Source: Schistosoma mansoni (Eukaryota; Platyhelminthes; Trematoda; Strigeidida; Schistosomatidae). From it: a DNA stretch of 64,000 nucleotides. The notes beneath the pieces are model-generated. The model was not told the DNA's origin, did not search any database, and was given only the letters and a program-made list of their open reading frames with translations. The stretch covers positions 26,638,205-26,702,204 of the forward strand of contig NC_031497.1 of NCBI RefSeq assembly GCF_000237925.1. Reading direction: 5' to 3'. Positions within the stretch are counted from its first letter, which is position 1. Each line of letters begins with the position of its first letter. A program made the position numbers and the translations under genes. Positions 33,721 to 44,504 of the stretch are shown piece after piece.

Positions 33721-34273
33721 GAATAACCAATCTAGATGAGTTTAGAATGAAGATTTATTATACAGTTAAATATAAACTTCAATGGTATGCAAATGTTATC
33801 TGTTTAATAAACGTGCTTTATGATAATATACTTGACCCAACTCTGTTTATACATTTAGGGAACTCATTCAAGTTTCCAAATATTAGTTTCTTCATTTAGA
33901 ATCGTGTACATAAAAGATTGGCTTAACTTCACTTCATTGACAGTGAGTGAATCTGTGATTAGAAATCATGAAAAACAACATATTTTGAAGGCTTTCATCA
34001 TTACAAGTGGTTGACAGTCCTCCTGACTTATGATCATGCTTGAAATCTTTACAGACCAACTAAATGCTTAATTCATTCGAGAAGAAGCATTCTGAATATA
34101 CTATACCGAAAAACAACCAACGAATTTTCATCAATTTCCTGAAAGCTTATTATGGGTTTTGTTAAATTTTCTTAGCAGCTTAACTGAGCGTTTTTCGTTG
34201 GATAAACTAGCTATAGTAGTAAGTGTAATGTGTTACATAAGTTTTAACCTTAAGTACATTCTTAGAAAACCAT
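33721..34273. other. Unassigned sequence
   Basis: Nothing recognised. A 66-codon frame at 33699-33899 has no support. Confidence 0.4.
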
Positions 34274-34520
34274 TGTGGTGTATGCTACCAATGTCGATAG
34301 ATATAAGTAGTATATGTCGTCAATAGAAAGTGAAATACCTGCAGGCAGAAGGTTAAGATGATCAAAGAGAAGAGAACTAGATGGTGGAAAGGAAGGAACA
34401 GTTAAGTCTGAGACAGTTGATCGACATTTTGCAAATGAAGAATTTATTGTATGATTCTCAGATTTTATTAAGATGTTCTGTAATCATGTACTCAGATACA
34501 TTCGATTGTTCTCACTTGTG
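34274..34520 (+). repeat. L-family LTR-like repeat L3, ending at a tRNA gene
   Basis: Starts TGTGGTGTATGCTACC and keeps ATATAAGTAGTATAT and ACATTCGATTGTTC. It stops at CTCACTTGTG, one base before the tRNA-Leu 5' end, and lacks the final CACCACA. Confidence 0.65.
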
Positions 34521-34603
34521 GTCAGGATGGCCGAGCTGTCCAAGGCGCTGCGTTCAGGTCGCAGTCCACTCTGTGGGCGTGGGTTCGAATCCCACTCCTG
34601 ACA
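34521..34603 (+). tRNA. tRNA-Leu (anticodon CAG)
   Basis: The full type-II clover-leaf can be drawn. The acceptor stem GTCAGGA (34521-34527) pairs perfectly with TCCTGAC (34596-34602), with discriminator A at 34603. The D arm includes GGCCGAGC. The anticodon arm CTGCG-TTCAGGT-CGCAG has CAG at 34555-34557. There is a long variable arm as in Leu tRNAs, and the T arm GTGGG-TTCGAAT-CCCAC. Box A is TGGCCGAGCTG and box B GGTTCGAATCC. No CCA is encoded, as expected in eukaryotes. A TTTT terminator is not obvious right after the gene (only GTTTCC). Intact pairing separates it from the SINE heads. It decodes CUG. Confidence 0.9.
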
Positions 34604-34807
34604 CTAGTGTTTCCATTCACTACACCATTATTAAAATAGATTAGTAGTGTAGAAAACTTCAAGACTTTCAGTTGATACCATCTAGATAGCATAATCTAAT
34701 GAAAGAGATTCGTAAAGTGGTATAAGTGAATGCAATTCGGTTTCTTAAATTAGTCCCAATAAACTATGAATCAATTATCATGCAAAATTTAATATACATC
34801 TCTACTC

Positions 34808-35012
34808 TCTTGGTATTGTTTGTTTTAGATCTTCCCATTGATGTTTAGGACTGCAACTGGTCAATCTTTTATTGACATATATGCATACTGTGCGTACTGC
34901 CTCAATATAGCCTTAATTCACAACCATTATAAGCAAAGATGGATAGTGGCTAGCAGTGGAACCATCCAGCTGACGAGTTCCAAATAGGACGAAACACATA
35001 TCCTGAATCCCA
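34808..35012. mobile_element. A-family SINE fused to a B element
   Basis: Minus-strand A body, a flip near 34962, then a plus-strand hammerhead (CCAGCTGACGAGTTCC, GACGAAACACATATCC). It runs straight into B-family head sequence at about 35015. Confidence 0.75.
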
Positions 35013-35600
35013 TTACTATTCAAGATCTGGAGCGAGGCTGGTGAGTCCTGAGTTCGAATATCGCGAGGCGAGATCGTGGATGCGCACTGCCACTGAGGAG
35101 TCCCATAATATGACGAAACGGCCGCCCAGTGCTTCCAGGTTTTCCCTGGTGGTCAAGCTTCAATTGACTCACACTTTCATCTATGAAAATACTAAATCTC
35201 CACAAAAACATCTGATAATAATAATCATATGCTCAGTGGTGAATGACTTCGAGAGGTAAATCCACGGGTTCTAATGAGAAGCAGTGACCAGTGGAGTTCA
35301 AACCATGTCTGTTGTGAGATAGGAACTCACTGAAGACAATTGGTGAACGGTTGCTCAACTTCATGGATTGGTCGGAGTTAGACATAAACACCATGGGATG
35401 CCGGCTCAGTGGTCAATCGGTTAAGTTCTCTGGCGCTAGACTGGTAGGTTCTGAGTTCGAATCTCGCGAGGCAAGATCGTGGATGCGCACTGCCACTGAG
35501 GAGTCTCACAGTAGGACGAAACGGTCGTCCAGTGCTTCAAGATTTTCGGTGGTGATCTAGCTTCAATTGATCCACGCTTTCAACTATTCACAATCCATCT
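35013..35600 (+). mobile_element. B-family tandem dimer
   Basis: Partial unit then full unit in the same orientation. Cores CTGAGGAG start at 35093 and 35496, giving a period of 403 bp. Tail, flank, tRNA head and hammerhead follow each other continuously across the junction. Both ribozymes are the inserted form. Confidence 0.85.
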
Positions 35601-35964
35601 GTATTCCCCGCAAAGAAGAAACTATTTACAAACTATATTAAAATCTCTTTAAAATTATTATTATTATTTCTCAAGGACGTAAATTTGTTTACCTTTTTGC
35701 AAAAAAAATAAACAAACAAACAGCAAACTGAAAAAAACAAACAAATTACTGTTACTAGTTAAGAAACATGAACAAAATAAAAAAATGAATTGTAATCTTT
35801 ATGTGCAAGGGGGTTATGGTGGTGGTGGTAGGCAACGACACTCAGGGTTAAAATCTATATGAATTGTAACAGGCAATATTTAGAAAAAAACAAAAAAAAA
35901 TAATCAATAATCCAATAATTATCATCATTCTGATGAGAAGAACTTTATCATTTTCAACAATAAT
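35601..35964. other. AT-rich, A-run sequence
   Basis: A-rich tracts at 35700-35730 and 35883-35900, with GGTGGTGGT at about 35818. No gene. Confidence 0.45.
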
Positions 35965-36515
35965 TCAGCTGACGAGTTCCAAATAGGACGAAACGCGCGT
36001 CAAACTGGATTTCAATGCTAATCACTATCCATCTTTGCTTATAATGCTTGTGAATTAAGGCTATATCGAGGCAATACGCATAGGATGCATATATGCCCAT
36101 TAGAAACTGACCAGTTGCAGTCTTAAACATCAATGGGAAAATCCAAACAAACAATACTAAGTAAATTTCAACTTCACCCCATTGCACAAGCAAGTGGCTA
36201 TCAGGACTCAGTGGCCGAGTGGATAACGCGATGGCGTTTGAAGCGAAAGGTACTGGGTTCGAGTCTCAGAGTGAACATCAACTCTGAGATGCAGGTACAT
36301 ACAGCTGACGAGTCCCAAATAGGACGAAACGCGCGTCAAACTGGATTCCACTGCTACCCACTATCCATCTTTGCTTACCATGCTTGTGAATTTAGGCTAT
36401 ATTGAGACAATACGCACAGTATACACATATTCCAATTAGAGACTGATCAGTTGCAGTCCTAAAAAACGTCAATGGGAAGATTCAAACAAAAAATACTAAA
36501 TGAATTTAATCCTAT
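35965..36515 (+). mobile_element. A-family tandem, 1.6 units with two hammerheads
   Basis: Cores CTGACGAG start at 35969 and 36305, a period of 336 bp. The tRNA-like head lies between them (36200-36275; box A TGGCCGAGTGG, box B GGGTTCGAGTC). Order: hammerhead, body, head, hammerhead, body. Such a transcript would release one exact monomer by double cleavage. Both copies have AAA inserted after the GTC cleavage triplet. Confidence 0.9.
36285..36355 (+). ncRNA. Hammerhead ribozyme (second of the A tandem)
   Basis: Core CTGACGAG, stem II GTCC/GGAC with loop CAAATA, GAAA, stem III CGCGCG, triplet GTC, then AAA and CTGGAT, the partner of the 5' strand (here ACATACAG instead of ACATCCAG). The core is intact; the insert separates the cleavage site from stem I. 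Confidence 0.8.
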
Positions 36516-37149
36516 GATATCTTGTACGTAAACATTTAGTACTGACTTTTAACAGCTTAATAGTCCAGCCCTCCTTCTCCGCCTCAGATTAATCTCCTAC
36601 ACTTCATTACCAAATGGAAAATAAAAGGCAAGAAGTATGAAGAGAAGCTTTATTGTCCTGATCATGACAGATATAGGAAACATGGATAGTTGTAGGTATA
36701 TATGGGATCATTGATATTTTGGAAGATCCTGGAAATATGTTAAAATTAATGAAATGGTTGGTAGTTATCAAATCAGCTTATGATGCATAATTCAACATTT
36801 TTCTAGAACTCTCTCCACCGTTGAACTCTGACTTCAAGAAGTACCTTTACATTTATCCAAGCTTCTGAAAGGTTTCCTGTGGAATGATCAAGAACTTCCA
36901 ACAATCTAAACATTGAATTCAATTGAAAATTAAACCATTCTTTCAAATCTCATTCCATTTTATTGTGAATAACTGAAGTTAGAAAATATTGACTATGAAG
37001 CTATATTTCATATGTGAGAATATCTTACTCTTTACAGTTGCTTTATCACCGGTTAGCAACCAATATTGGGTGTGTCCATTCTCTTTGAAATATGTCAGGT
37101 GTATTTAATAAACTTGTAGTGACAGGCAGTACATAGGCATTCTCTCTCA
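36516..37149. other. Unassigned sequence
   Basis: Nothing recognised. Confidence 0.4.
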
Positions 37150-37265
37150 AGTGGTTGGAGGTGACTGACAAGAAACGTTGGATCTAGGTGTTGTACTACT
37201 TACCACTTGTCAGCAATGTATCCATGTAATCACTACGAATATCAGTTCCATAAGGATAATTGATC
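37150..37265 (-). mobile_element. C-family relic, copy C2
   Basis: GTGGTTGGAGGTGACTGACA and TACTACTTACCACTTGTCAGC match the hammerhead side of C1 and C3. The tRNA head is lost or unreadable. Confidence 0.6.
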
Positions 37266-37559
37266 AATATCAAGTAGCTTTATAACTAGATCAGCGGCTT
37301 CATGCCGACTATACTAAACAAAATACATCACTATCTCAAATCATTGAGAGTAATATCTACATTTTAAGTACACACTTGAAGTGTAACATACAGACGAACT
37401 AGTTCTTCAGTGCTCTCAGGTTTTCAATAGTTGTCTGACTAAAGTGAAGACAACCATTTTGGCCAGAAAAACTAGTCAGTCAACTGTACAGGTGTAGTTT
37501 GAAGTCATTCAAATAGGAAACTTTAAACCAAACCTGAAAAAACATCAGTGACGTTAAAT

Positions 37560-37900
37560 TGACATGATCGTCACACAGAAAACTAACGAACCCGTGACCA
37601 GTGGTCCGATTCATGTCTGGTGTGAGGTAGTTGCTCACCGAATACAATGGAAGATGGTTCAAAATATCGTAGATTGGTTGACGTTAGACATTATTGCCGT
37701 TGGATGTCAGCTCAGTGGTCTAGAGGTTAAGTGTTCGCGCGTTAGACCGAAGGTCCTGAGTTCCAGTCCTTTTGGTGCGGGATCATGGAAACACAATGCT
37801 GAGGAGTCTCATACTAGTATAAAACGTGCATCCAGTGCTTCCAAGTTTTTAATATTGGTCTAACATTAATCGATTCATGATCTCAATCAAAACAAAAAGC
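37560..37900 (+). mobile_element. B-family SINE copy
   Basis: Flank, tRNA head at 37705-37785, hammerhead at 37790-37840 in the form without insert (CACAATGCTGAGGAGTC) but with GAAA mutated to AAAA, then tail. Confidence 0.8.
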
Positions 37901-38289
37901 TATATCACTCGAAAGTTTCTACACGTTGTTCAATGCAGAAAGAGGGTCTTCTTCTTAACCGTATAAACTTATTGTATTCGAAATGCCAGTTTAAAAACAA
38001 TGCTGGTGTGAGAGAAACGGTTTTCACAGAATTTATTCTTGTAGACGTTTAATTCTCACCACTTAATGAAGGTCTCAAAATTGAGTGCCAATTATTTCAT
38101 CCATTCTCACAGTAACCATTCATTGTTGTTATCTATACTGAATTAACTCTAAAAAAAGTGAATTTGCCTTACCTTTTTTCCATTAACAATACTGATTAGC
38201 TACGTCAAAGACAAGAATTGAGTTTACACTTTCCTTTTTCATTCAAATCTACATATGAAATAATTGATGATTTCGTTTATTTGCACCCA
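37901..38289. other. Unassigned sequence
   Basis: Nothing recognised. Confidence 0.4.
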
Positions 38290-38690
38290 AATGCCCTGGT
38301 ACGATTGAGGGTGAGGAGAGTCCGCTCTCCATCTCGAAATGATCTCACACATCCACGCATATACGGCCATGGAAGTCCTTGTGAAGGGGGTGTTGTTTAC
38401 AAAATTGAGAGGACGAAAAGTGAATGTCTGGCACTTAAGCCGGGTCGATGGATACGAAGGATCCACCTAGGGGAATCGGAAATCTATGATTCCAAACCAA
38501 TGGTGTATATGGGCTCCAAGTTTCTGAGGCAACAAATAACATATAAACCTATTGTTGGCCACTGGCTACCATAGGACTTCATCTCTTAACGTTGCTCTAC
38601 TGCTTTGTAGATTAAACCTCTAGGTCAAAGGTTCGGCCTCCTAAAAAAAATTATCAGCTTCGGTTTGAGCAGCCGTCTTATACTTCCATC
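38290..38690 (+). repeat. W-family repeat, copy W3
   Basis: Direct match to 60-350 (GTTGTTTAC, GAGAGGAC, GAATGTC, ATTCCAAACCAATGG). It carries an open frame (38218-38574) through GVVYKIERTKSEC. W1 reads GVVYEIERTKSEC in the same register before breaking, so W may once have been coding; unproven. Confidence 0.6.
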
Positions 38691-39083
38691 TTTCCAATAA
38701 TGGTCTTTACAATTCCATACTGATAAATCAATCAATCAATCAATGATATTGATTTTTAATCCCTTATTTCTAATAAACCAACCAAAATTCATCAATCTAA
38801 TCTAATCTAATCAAAATATTTATTCGATAATTAATCAATATCTATTTTTGTATTTTTACAGTCACGTGGAACGAAAAAGAAAAACAAAATCAAATGATGT
38901 TTAGTAAACAATTTTTTTTATTTTTAAGTTGTATCGATCGTTTTTTTGTTTTTTTTTCTACCAACAAAAAAAAACAACAAAAAAAATTAAAAAAAGAAAA
39001 AAATTTGTTTATTTTATTTGCATAAATTTTATTTGTAGAGTAATAAAGAAAAAAAGTTTTTGTATTTTTAATTTTTGAAATGA
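38691..39083. other. A/T-run low-complexity sequence
   Basis: (ATCA) and (TCTAA) repeats near 38730-38815, then long T and A runs at 38930-39060. Confidence 0.6.
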
Positions 39084-39093
39084 AATCGATTAA

Positions 39094-39424
39094 ACAGAGA
39101 TGGATAGTGGCTAGCAGTGGAATTTAGTTTGATGCGCGTTTCGTCCTATTTAGGGGGACTCGTCAGCTGAATGTACCTGCATCTCAGATTTGTTGATGTT
39201 CACTCTGGGACTCGAACCCAGTACCTTTCGCTTCAAACGTTATCGTGTTATTCACTCGGCCACTGAGTCCTGATAACCACTATTCATCTTTGCTTATAAT
39301 GCTTGTGAAATAAGGCTATATCGAGGCAATACGTACAGTATGCACATATGCCAATTAGAGACTGATCAATTACAGTCCTAAACATCAATGGAAAGATTCA
39401 AACAAACAATACTAAGTGAATTTT
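39094..39424. mobile_element. A-family SINE with TSD, inverted composite A10
   Basis: Flanked by AATCGATTAA at 39084-39093 and 39425-39434. Minus-strand hammerhead (39115-39180) and tRNA head (39200-39275), then plus-strand body from CACTATTCATCTTTGC. Hammerhead in the inserted form. Confidence 0.8.
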
Positions 39425-39434
39425 AATCGATTAA

Positions 39435-40194
39435 GGTTTTTTTGTAAGATGTCATTACAAAATTGATGTTTTTTCAAGGTCAGAGGGGATAACGGGGGGG
39501 ATAGGAGGAAATATTGGAAAACAGTGAGGACTAGATAGACAATGTCATCACTGTAAACGTTAGTTAGAAGTGTGCTATTTGAATTCCATCACACATGACT
39601 GAAAACGTATATCTGATGACCTTGATTTTCTTCCGTAAACGACCTTGATCTTCCTGACTGACATAATGAACTATCATTATCTTAAAATATAAACCTTAGA
39701 TTTACAGTACTTCACAATATGTTCTAGTAAGGATTGTTCGTTGGCGAACTCAAGGAAGCCTCAAGAAGCTCAGAAAGATCCGAGGACATTCCATCCAATC
39801 ACCACTGGAGGAACATTCTTGAATGTCGACGTATAGCTTCCCTATTGGATGAATAAGAAGGATCCCCTATATGCCTATTTGGCTGTCCGAAATGATGATT
39901 TACTTTCAGCCAGAAACTATAAATACATGAGATTTTTGTACTATATTTGACACTGTTTGAGGAATAACATTCCTACTTACTAGTCTTCTGTCTTCTCATT
40001 TTGCGACTTGAGAGGGTTCTAGCGTTCGAGTGCTCAAGTATTACGCGACATACTAAGGATATAAGTTCGAGATATAACAGATTTTATTTACTTAAATGTA
40101 CTGGACACCTCTAAACTAACCTACTTGCAAAATATCAGTAGTAATTATGGTATTAATGAACTTGGTTAAATTAAAACAACTCATCAGTAAATTA
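39435..40194. other. Unassigned; possibly LTR-like
   Basis: 39720-40080 has an LTR-like look (TGTTCTAGTAAGG start, TATA-like ACTATAAATACATG) but only one copy is in the window. Confidence 0.3.
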
Positions 40195-40415
40195 TACTAT
40201 TTGAATCTTCCTATTGATGTTTTAAGACTGTCAATGATAGATCCCTAATAGGCATATGTACATCCTATGCAAATTATCTCGATATTGCCTTAAGTCACAA
40301 GCATTAGAAACAGAAATGGATTGGTAATTCAAGTCTCAGAATGAACATCAACGATGAGATACAGGTATATCCAGCTGACGAATGGGATGAAACTCGTGTT
40401 TTGAATTCCATTGCT
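40195..40415. mobile_element. A-family SINE, diverged
   Basis: Minus-strand body, a flip near 40330, then plus-strand T-arm and hammerhead remnant (CAGCTGACGAATGGGATGAAAC; stem II shortened). Confidence 0.7.
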
Positions 40416-40999
40416 AATGTAGGGCCAGTGAAATGTCACTGAACCCTAGCCAAATCACCCGGCAGTTAGGTCACTAAATATCGAACAGATCATCGATCTC
40501 CGTCAAGGTCAAGGACAATCAACGCGCATCAGTTAATCATAAGCTATGGACTGGCCCATGCAGCAGTGGTTCTACTTTCGCTTGTATCTACTTTAACTAA
40601 TATATTCCTGTAATAACGTCCCTTGTGTTGTACAGTCTCCAAAGCATCAATGGTCTCTTGATACGTCGATGGGGCAATCCACATCAGGTGCTGATCGCGA
40701 GGTGTGACTTCGTAGTTATCTTGTTCATTACACCGTTCCCGTCTAACTCGAGTAGGCCTCTAATCATTCGACGTAGATTATCAACGTTGATGATCTATAC
40801 TAACCATCATTAAAATCCAACATCATTTTCCATTTTACCTGTGTTTAGCTCTATTTTTTTCTTGTTACCAATTGGATATTAGTAATATTTTATTTATCAA
40901 GTTAGAAGCTTGACTCAAACTTCTCGTCTATTCACTATCTCTTCTTATTCTTTCTTATTCTATATACTATTTTTAGAAATATTATTCTACATAATAATA
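40416..40999. other. Unassigned; possible solo LTR at about 40418-40735
   Basis: Starts TGTAGGGCCAGTG and could end at TTCATTACA. A TG...CA outline only, no second copy. Confidence 0.25.
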
Positions 41000-41235
41000 A
41001 TATCAGATGCTGGTTCAATGGTCCAGAGTTTATGCGTTCGTGCGTGATTCTGAAGTTCTTGTGCTCAAATCACACGTGCAGAATCGTGGGTGCACACTGC
41101 TACTGAGGAGTCCCATAATATGACGAAACGGCCGTCCAGTACTTTCAGGTTTTTCATGGTGGTCTAGCTTCAATTGACTCATGCCTTCAACTATGAAAAT
41201 ACTGAAATCTCCACAAAACCCCTTCTGATCTTATA
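41000..41235 (+). mobile_element. B-family SINE copy
   Basis: Head at 41008-41080, hammerhead in the inserted form at 41090-41145, tail to CCCCTTCTGAT. Confidence 0.8.
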
Positions 41236-41745
41236 TCAGATATGTTACGTGTATAAATATCCCTATGAATGTGTATCGATGATTATATACTACTTATATA
41301 ACTAAATTAGTAGGTAATGTACATTTGCATATCTACTCACACATACACATACACACATACTTGTTTGTATGGGTGTCCATTCCTGCTCAATTGAGTAGTT
41401 AAAAAAATATAACATAAGCAATTTCCCTTTTTGTTGTTTTAAATAGGCGGGTTCATATTTATTTAAACAATGTCAATGTCCAATTGATAGTTTATTTCTA
41501 ATGTGATTAAATAACTGAATAGAAAATATGGAGATGGTGGTGGGGGGGGGAGAAGGTGATGGTAAGAGTGAGAGGGTTTATTACAGTTTCTATGTATATT
41601 TCCTACTTATCCTTACTTATCTCAATTACAACAATCTGATAGAATATACGAAATATTTACTTTCATGAAATGAAAGATAAAAAAAATAGAATGGATTAAA
41701 TTGTATAGAATGTAAACACATTATAATTATTACTATTATTAGTAG
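41236..41745. other. Unassigned, CA and G runs
   Basis: ACACATAC runs near 41338-41362 and GGTGGTGGGGGGGG near 41533. No gene. Confidence 0.45.
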
Positions 41746-42225
41746 TGTGGTATGGGCTACTTATATCCTCCACATAAGTAGTATATGGTGATGGGCAGGC
41801 ATAGAATGTATTTCAGTAGAAGAACAACAAGAAAAGAATGGGAACGAAGAGCGATTGGTGTGAAAATGCATGGACAATAATAATCGGAGACGATGAACTG
41901 ATATATACGGAAGGGATGGTCAAGATTAAGTCAATTGATTGATAATTTGCAAATTAACTATTTACTGTATGTAAGCAAAGATGAATAGTGGCTAACAGTC
42001 GAATCCAGGACGTGCGTTTCGTACTCTTTTGAACTCATCAGCTGGATGTACCTTCATTTCAGAGACTGATCAGTCGCAGTCCTAATCATAAATGGGAAGA
42101 TTCAAACAAAAATACTAAGTGTATTTACTGCATGGTTATCACATTTTTGTAAGATAGTTTGTAAGTTGTGCTTAAATGCACTCAGTTGTCCCCATCCGTG
42201 TTCTTGTTTACTACAGTAGTAGTAT
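41746..42225 (+). repeat. L-family LTR-like repeat L4, split by a SINE
   Basis: Starts TGTGGTATGGGCTAC. The first part is 41746-41971. The element resumes at about 42122 and ends TTCTTGTTTACTACA. The interruption is an A-family insertion. Confidence 0.75.
41972..42121. mobile_element. A-family SINE nested in L4, with TSD
   Basis: TATTTACTGTATG (41959-41971) and TATTTACTGCATG (42122-42134) form a 13-bp duplication with one mismatch. The insert is a minus-strand hammerhead (41995-42060, no 3-nt insert) joined to a plus-strand tail. The tRNA head is missing. Confidence 0.85.
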
Positions 42226-42324
42226 CATTAATAGACAATTAATCCAACAGGTATTTTCATATAGATAGCAGTAAAGCTTTAAGTATCATTATCTCATCAG
42301 TATAACATATCAATAGTAGATAGA

Positions 42325-42400
42325 CATTGTGATTAAAAGTCCTGGGTTCGAGTTCTGTGTGCAGGACCGTCGGTGCCACTGAGCAGTCTCATAGTAGTAT
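42325..42400 (+). mobile_element. B-family remnant
   Basis: CTGGGTTCGAGTTC and GTGCCACTGAGCAGTCTC only. Confidence 0.6.
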
Positions 42401-42656
42401 AGTGAACGAGAAAGCAAATGAAGACAATCAAATTTAATTGGATACAAAATTACTTAGCAAAATCTTAGAATCATACCTTATGTCAATCAATCGTCTCAGA
42501 CTTCATTGTTCTTTCGTTTGCATATCCATCATTTTCTGATCTAGATCTCTTTTCCTTGATCTTCTTAACCTTTTGCTATCAGGTATTTCACTTTCAATTG
42601 ATGATACATACTACTTATATCTATCGATATTAGTAACATACACCATAATATCACAC
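42401..42656 (-). repeat. L-family LTR-like repeat L5
   Basis: Minus-strand copy, diverged, ending ACATACACCATA. Includes ATACTACTTATATC. Confidence 0.65.
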
Positions 42657-42949
42657 TTTTTAGGAATAGTTTTCAATTCTTGAATTAGGATTTTTGTTGA
42701 ATATATTCTGTATGTAACTAGGAATGGAATACAGCACAGGCGTTTGAAGTGGTCAGCTAGATTTACATGAATATTACTGTATTCATTCTGTTATGTGGTT
42801 TGATTTTTAATTCCGGTTTCATCAAAAATTCGATTGACATAGATATTACTTAAATGTTCTGCTCAATGAATCGACAATTAACAATGAAAATTAAGCTTGG
42901 AAGATCGCAATAAAAATTCATCATATATACATATGAATGAATTTATTGA

Positions 42950-43575
42950 CCGCTAATATATGGAAGCATCATCTATGAAAAAGGAGGATCTAATGCAGAT
43001 GTTAATGTATGGATTGGAAAAGCAAGGGCCTCATTCCTACAACTGAAGAACATATGGAACTAAAAACAAGTGTCAACCAACGTCAAAGTCACAATCTTCA
43101 ATACGAATCTCAAGACGGTTGTACTGTACGGAGATGAAACTTCGTGAACTACCACAGTAATCATCAAAAAGGTACAGGTATTTATAAACAATTGTCTACT
43201 CAAGATACTCAATGTTCGTTGTTAACTGGATACCTTTAGCAACAGCCTACTACTATGGGAGAGAAGAAATCACATTACAACTGTAGAGGAAATTCGGAAG
43301 AGACTTTGGAGGTGATGTGTGGAACATACATTGAGGAAATCATCAGAACATATCACGAAGCAAGTGCTAACTTGGAATGTTGAAGGTAAACGGAAATGAG
43401 GAAGACCAAAGAATGCACTGAGTTGGAAATTGGAAGAAGAAATAGAAAAGATGAATAGCAACTGAAATTAAATGAAAAGGATTATCCAGAACGGAGTTGT
43501 ATGGAGAATGGTAGTCGGTTGCTTATACTCCTCCATGAGGAGTAACTGCTGTAAGCAAGTAATTAAGTAATGCAT
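42950..43575 (+). mobile_element. RTE-like LINE 3' fragment R12
   Basis: From the GSIIYEKGGSNADV tract through LKNIWN, a YGDET remnant, to the tail GTAAGCAAGTAATTAAG. Many stops; an old copy. Confidence 0.8.
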
Positions 43576-43810
43576 GGTCTCATTAGCTAGTTATCTCATT
43601 AGGGGTTCACTGATGTATTAAGAATATTCCTTTCTTGAAATTCACACATATAAACGATTCCTTACATTGTTTTTGATAATTTTTTGTTCAAGTTATGGCT
43701 TGAAGCAAATAGTTTCAACTCTTTTTCAAGATTTGAAACCATGGTTTATACCAAAATATTGATGAGTTGATAAGTGAAATAAATGAAATCTAGAAAAAAA
43801 CTTACAATAA

Positions 43811-44285
43811 GTTGACTCACGCTTTCAACTATGAAAATACTAAATCTTCCCGAAAACCCCTTCTGATAATAATAATAATAATGATCATATGCTCACTAGT
43901 GACTGACTTCAAGAGGTAAATCCAGGAGTTCTACTGAGAATCAGTGACCAGTGGAGTTCAAACCATGTCTGTTGTGAGATAGGAACTCACTGAAGACAAT
44001 TGGTGAACGGTTGTTCAACTTCGTGGATTGGTTGAAGTTAGACATAAACACCATGGGATACCGGCTCAGTGGTCTATCGGTTAAGTTCTCTGGCGCGAGA
44101 CTGGTAGGTTCTGAGTTCGAATCTAGCGAGAGAGATCGTGGATGCGCGCTGCCACTGAGGAGTCCCATAATAGGACGAAACAGCTGTCCAGTGCTTCGAG
44201 GTTTTCTATGGTGATCTAACTTCAATTGACTCACGCTTTCAACTATGAAAATACTGAATCTCCACAAAAACCCCTTCTGACAATA
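43811..44285 (+). mobile_element. B-family SINE, full copy with terminal direct repeats
   Basis: The tract TTGACTCACGCTTTCAACTA starts at 43812 and again at 44226, a period of 414 bp. About 60 bp is repeated at the two ends, up to CCCCTTCTGA. Between are the flank, tRNA head (44060-44135) and inserted-form hammerhead (44150-44200). ACAATAA on both sides (43804-43810, 44280-44286) may be a short TSD. Confidence 0.85.
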
Positions 44286-44504
44286 ATAAATTTAAGGTTA
44301 ATTATTTGTTTACTTGTAAGTAGTGTAATACTCATTCAGAATATATTTCCAAAAGGATAGACCTATTCCACGGTTATTCAATACTACTTAGTTGAAAGAA
44401 TTCCACATCAACCTTTAATAAGTTGTTTTTCTTAAATGTGTTTTGACGTTTAAAAGGATTTACAATCGAGTTAAAATTTACCTACGAAATTGATTCAATG
44501 AAAA

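Noticed and set aside
33699-33899. 66-codon plus-strand frame
   Set aside because: Begins in an A-family tail and lacks splice or composition support.
34381-34644. 87-codon frame near 34.5 kb
   Set aside because: Runs across the L3 repeat and the tRNA-Leu gene.
36200-36275. A-family head as a functional tRNA gene
   Set aside because: Box A and box B are good but the acceptor stem does not pair; it is a SINE promoter region. B and C heads are rejected as tRNA genes for the same reason.
38218-38574. 118-codon frame as a host gene
   Set aside because: Overlaps repeat W3; kept only as a hint about W.
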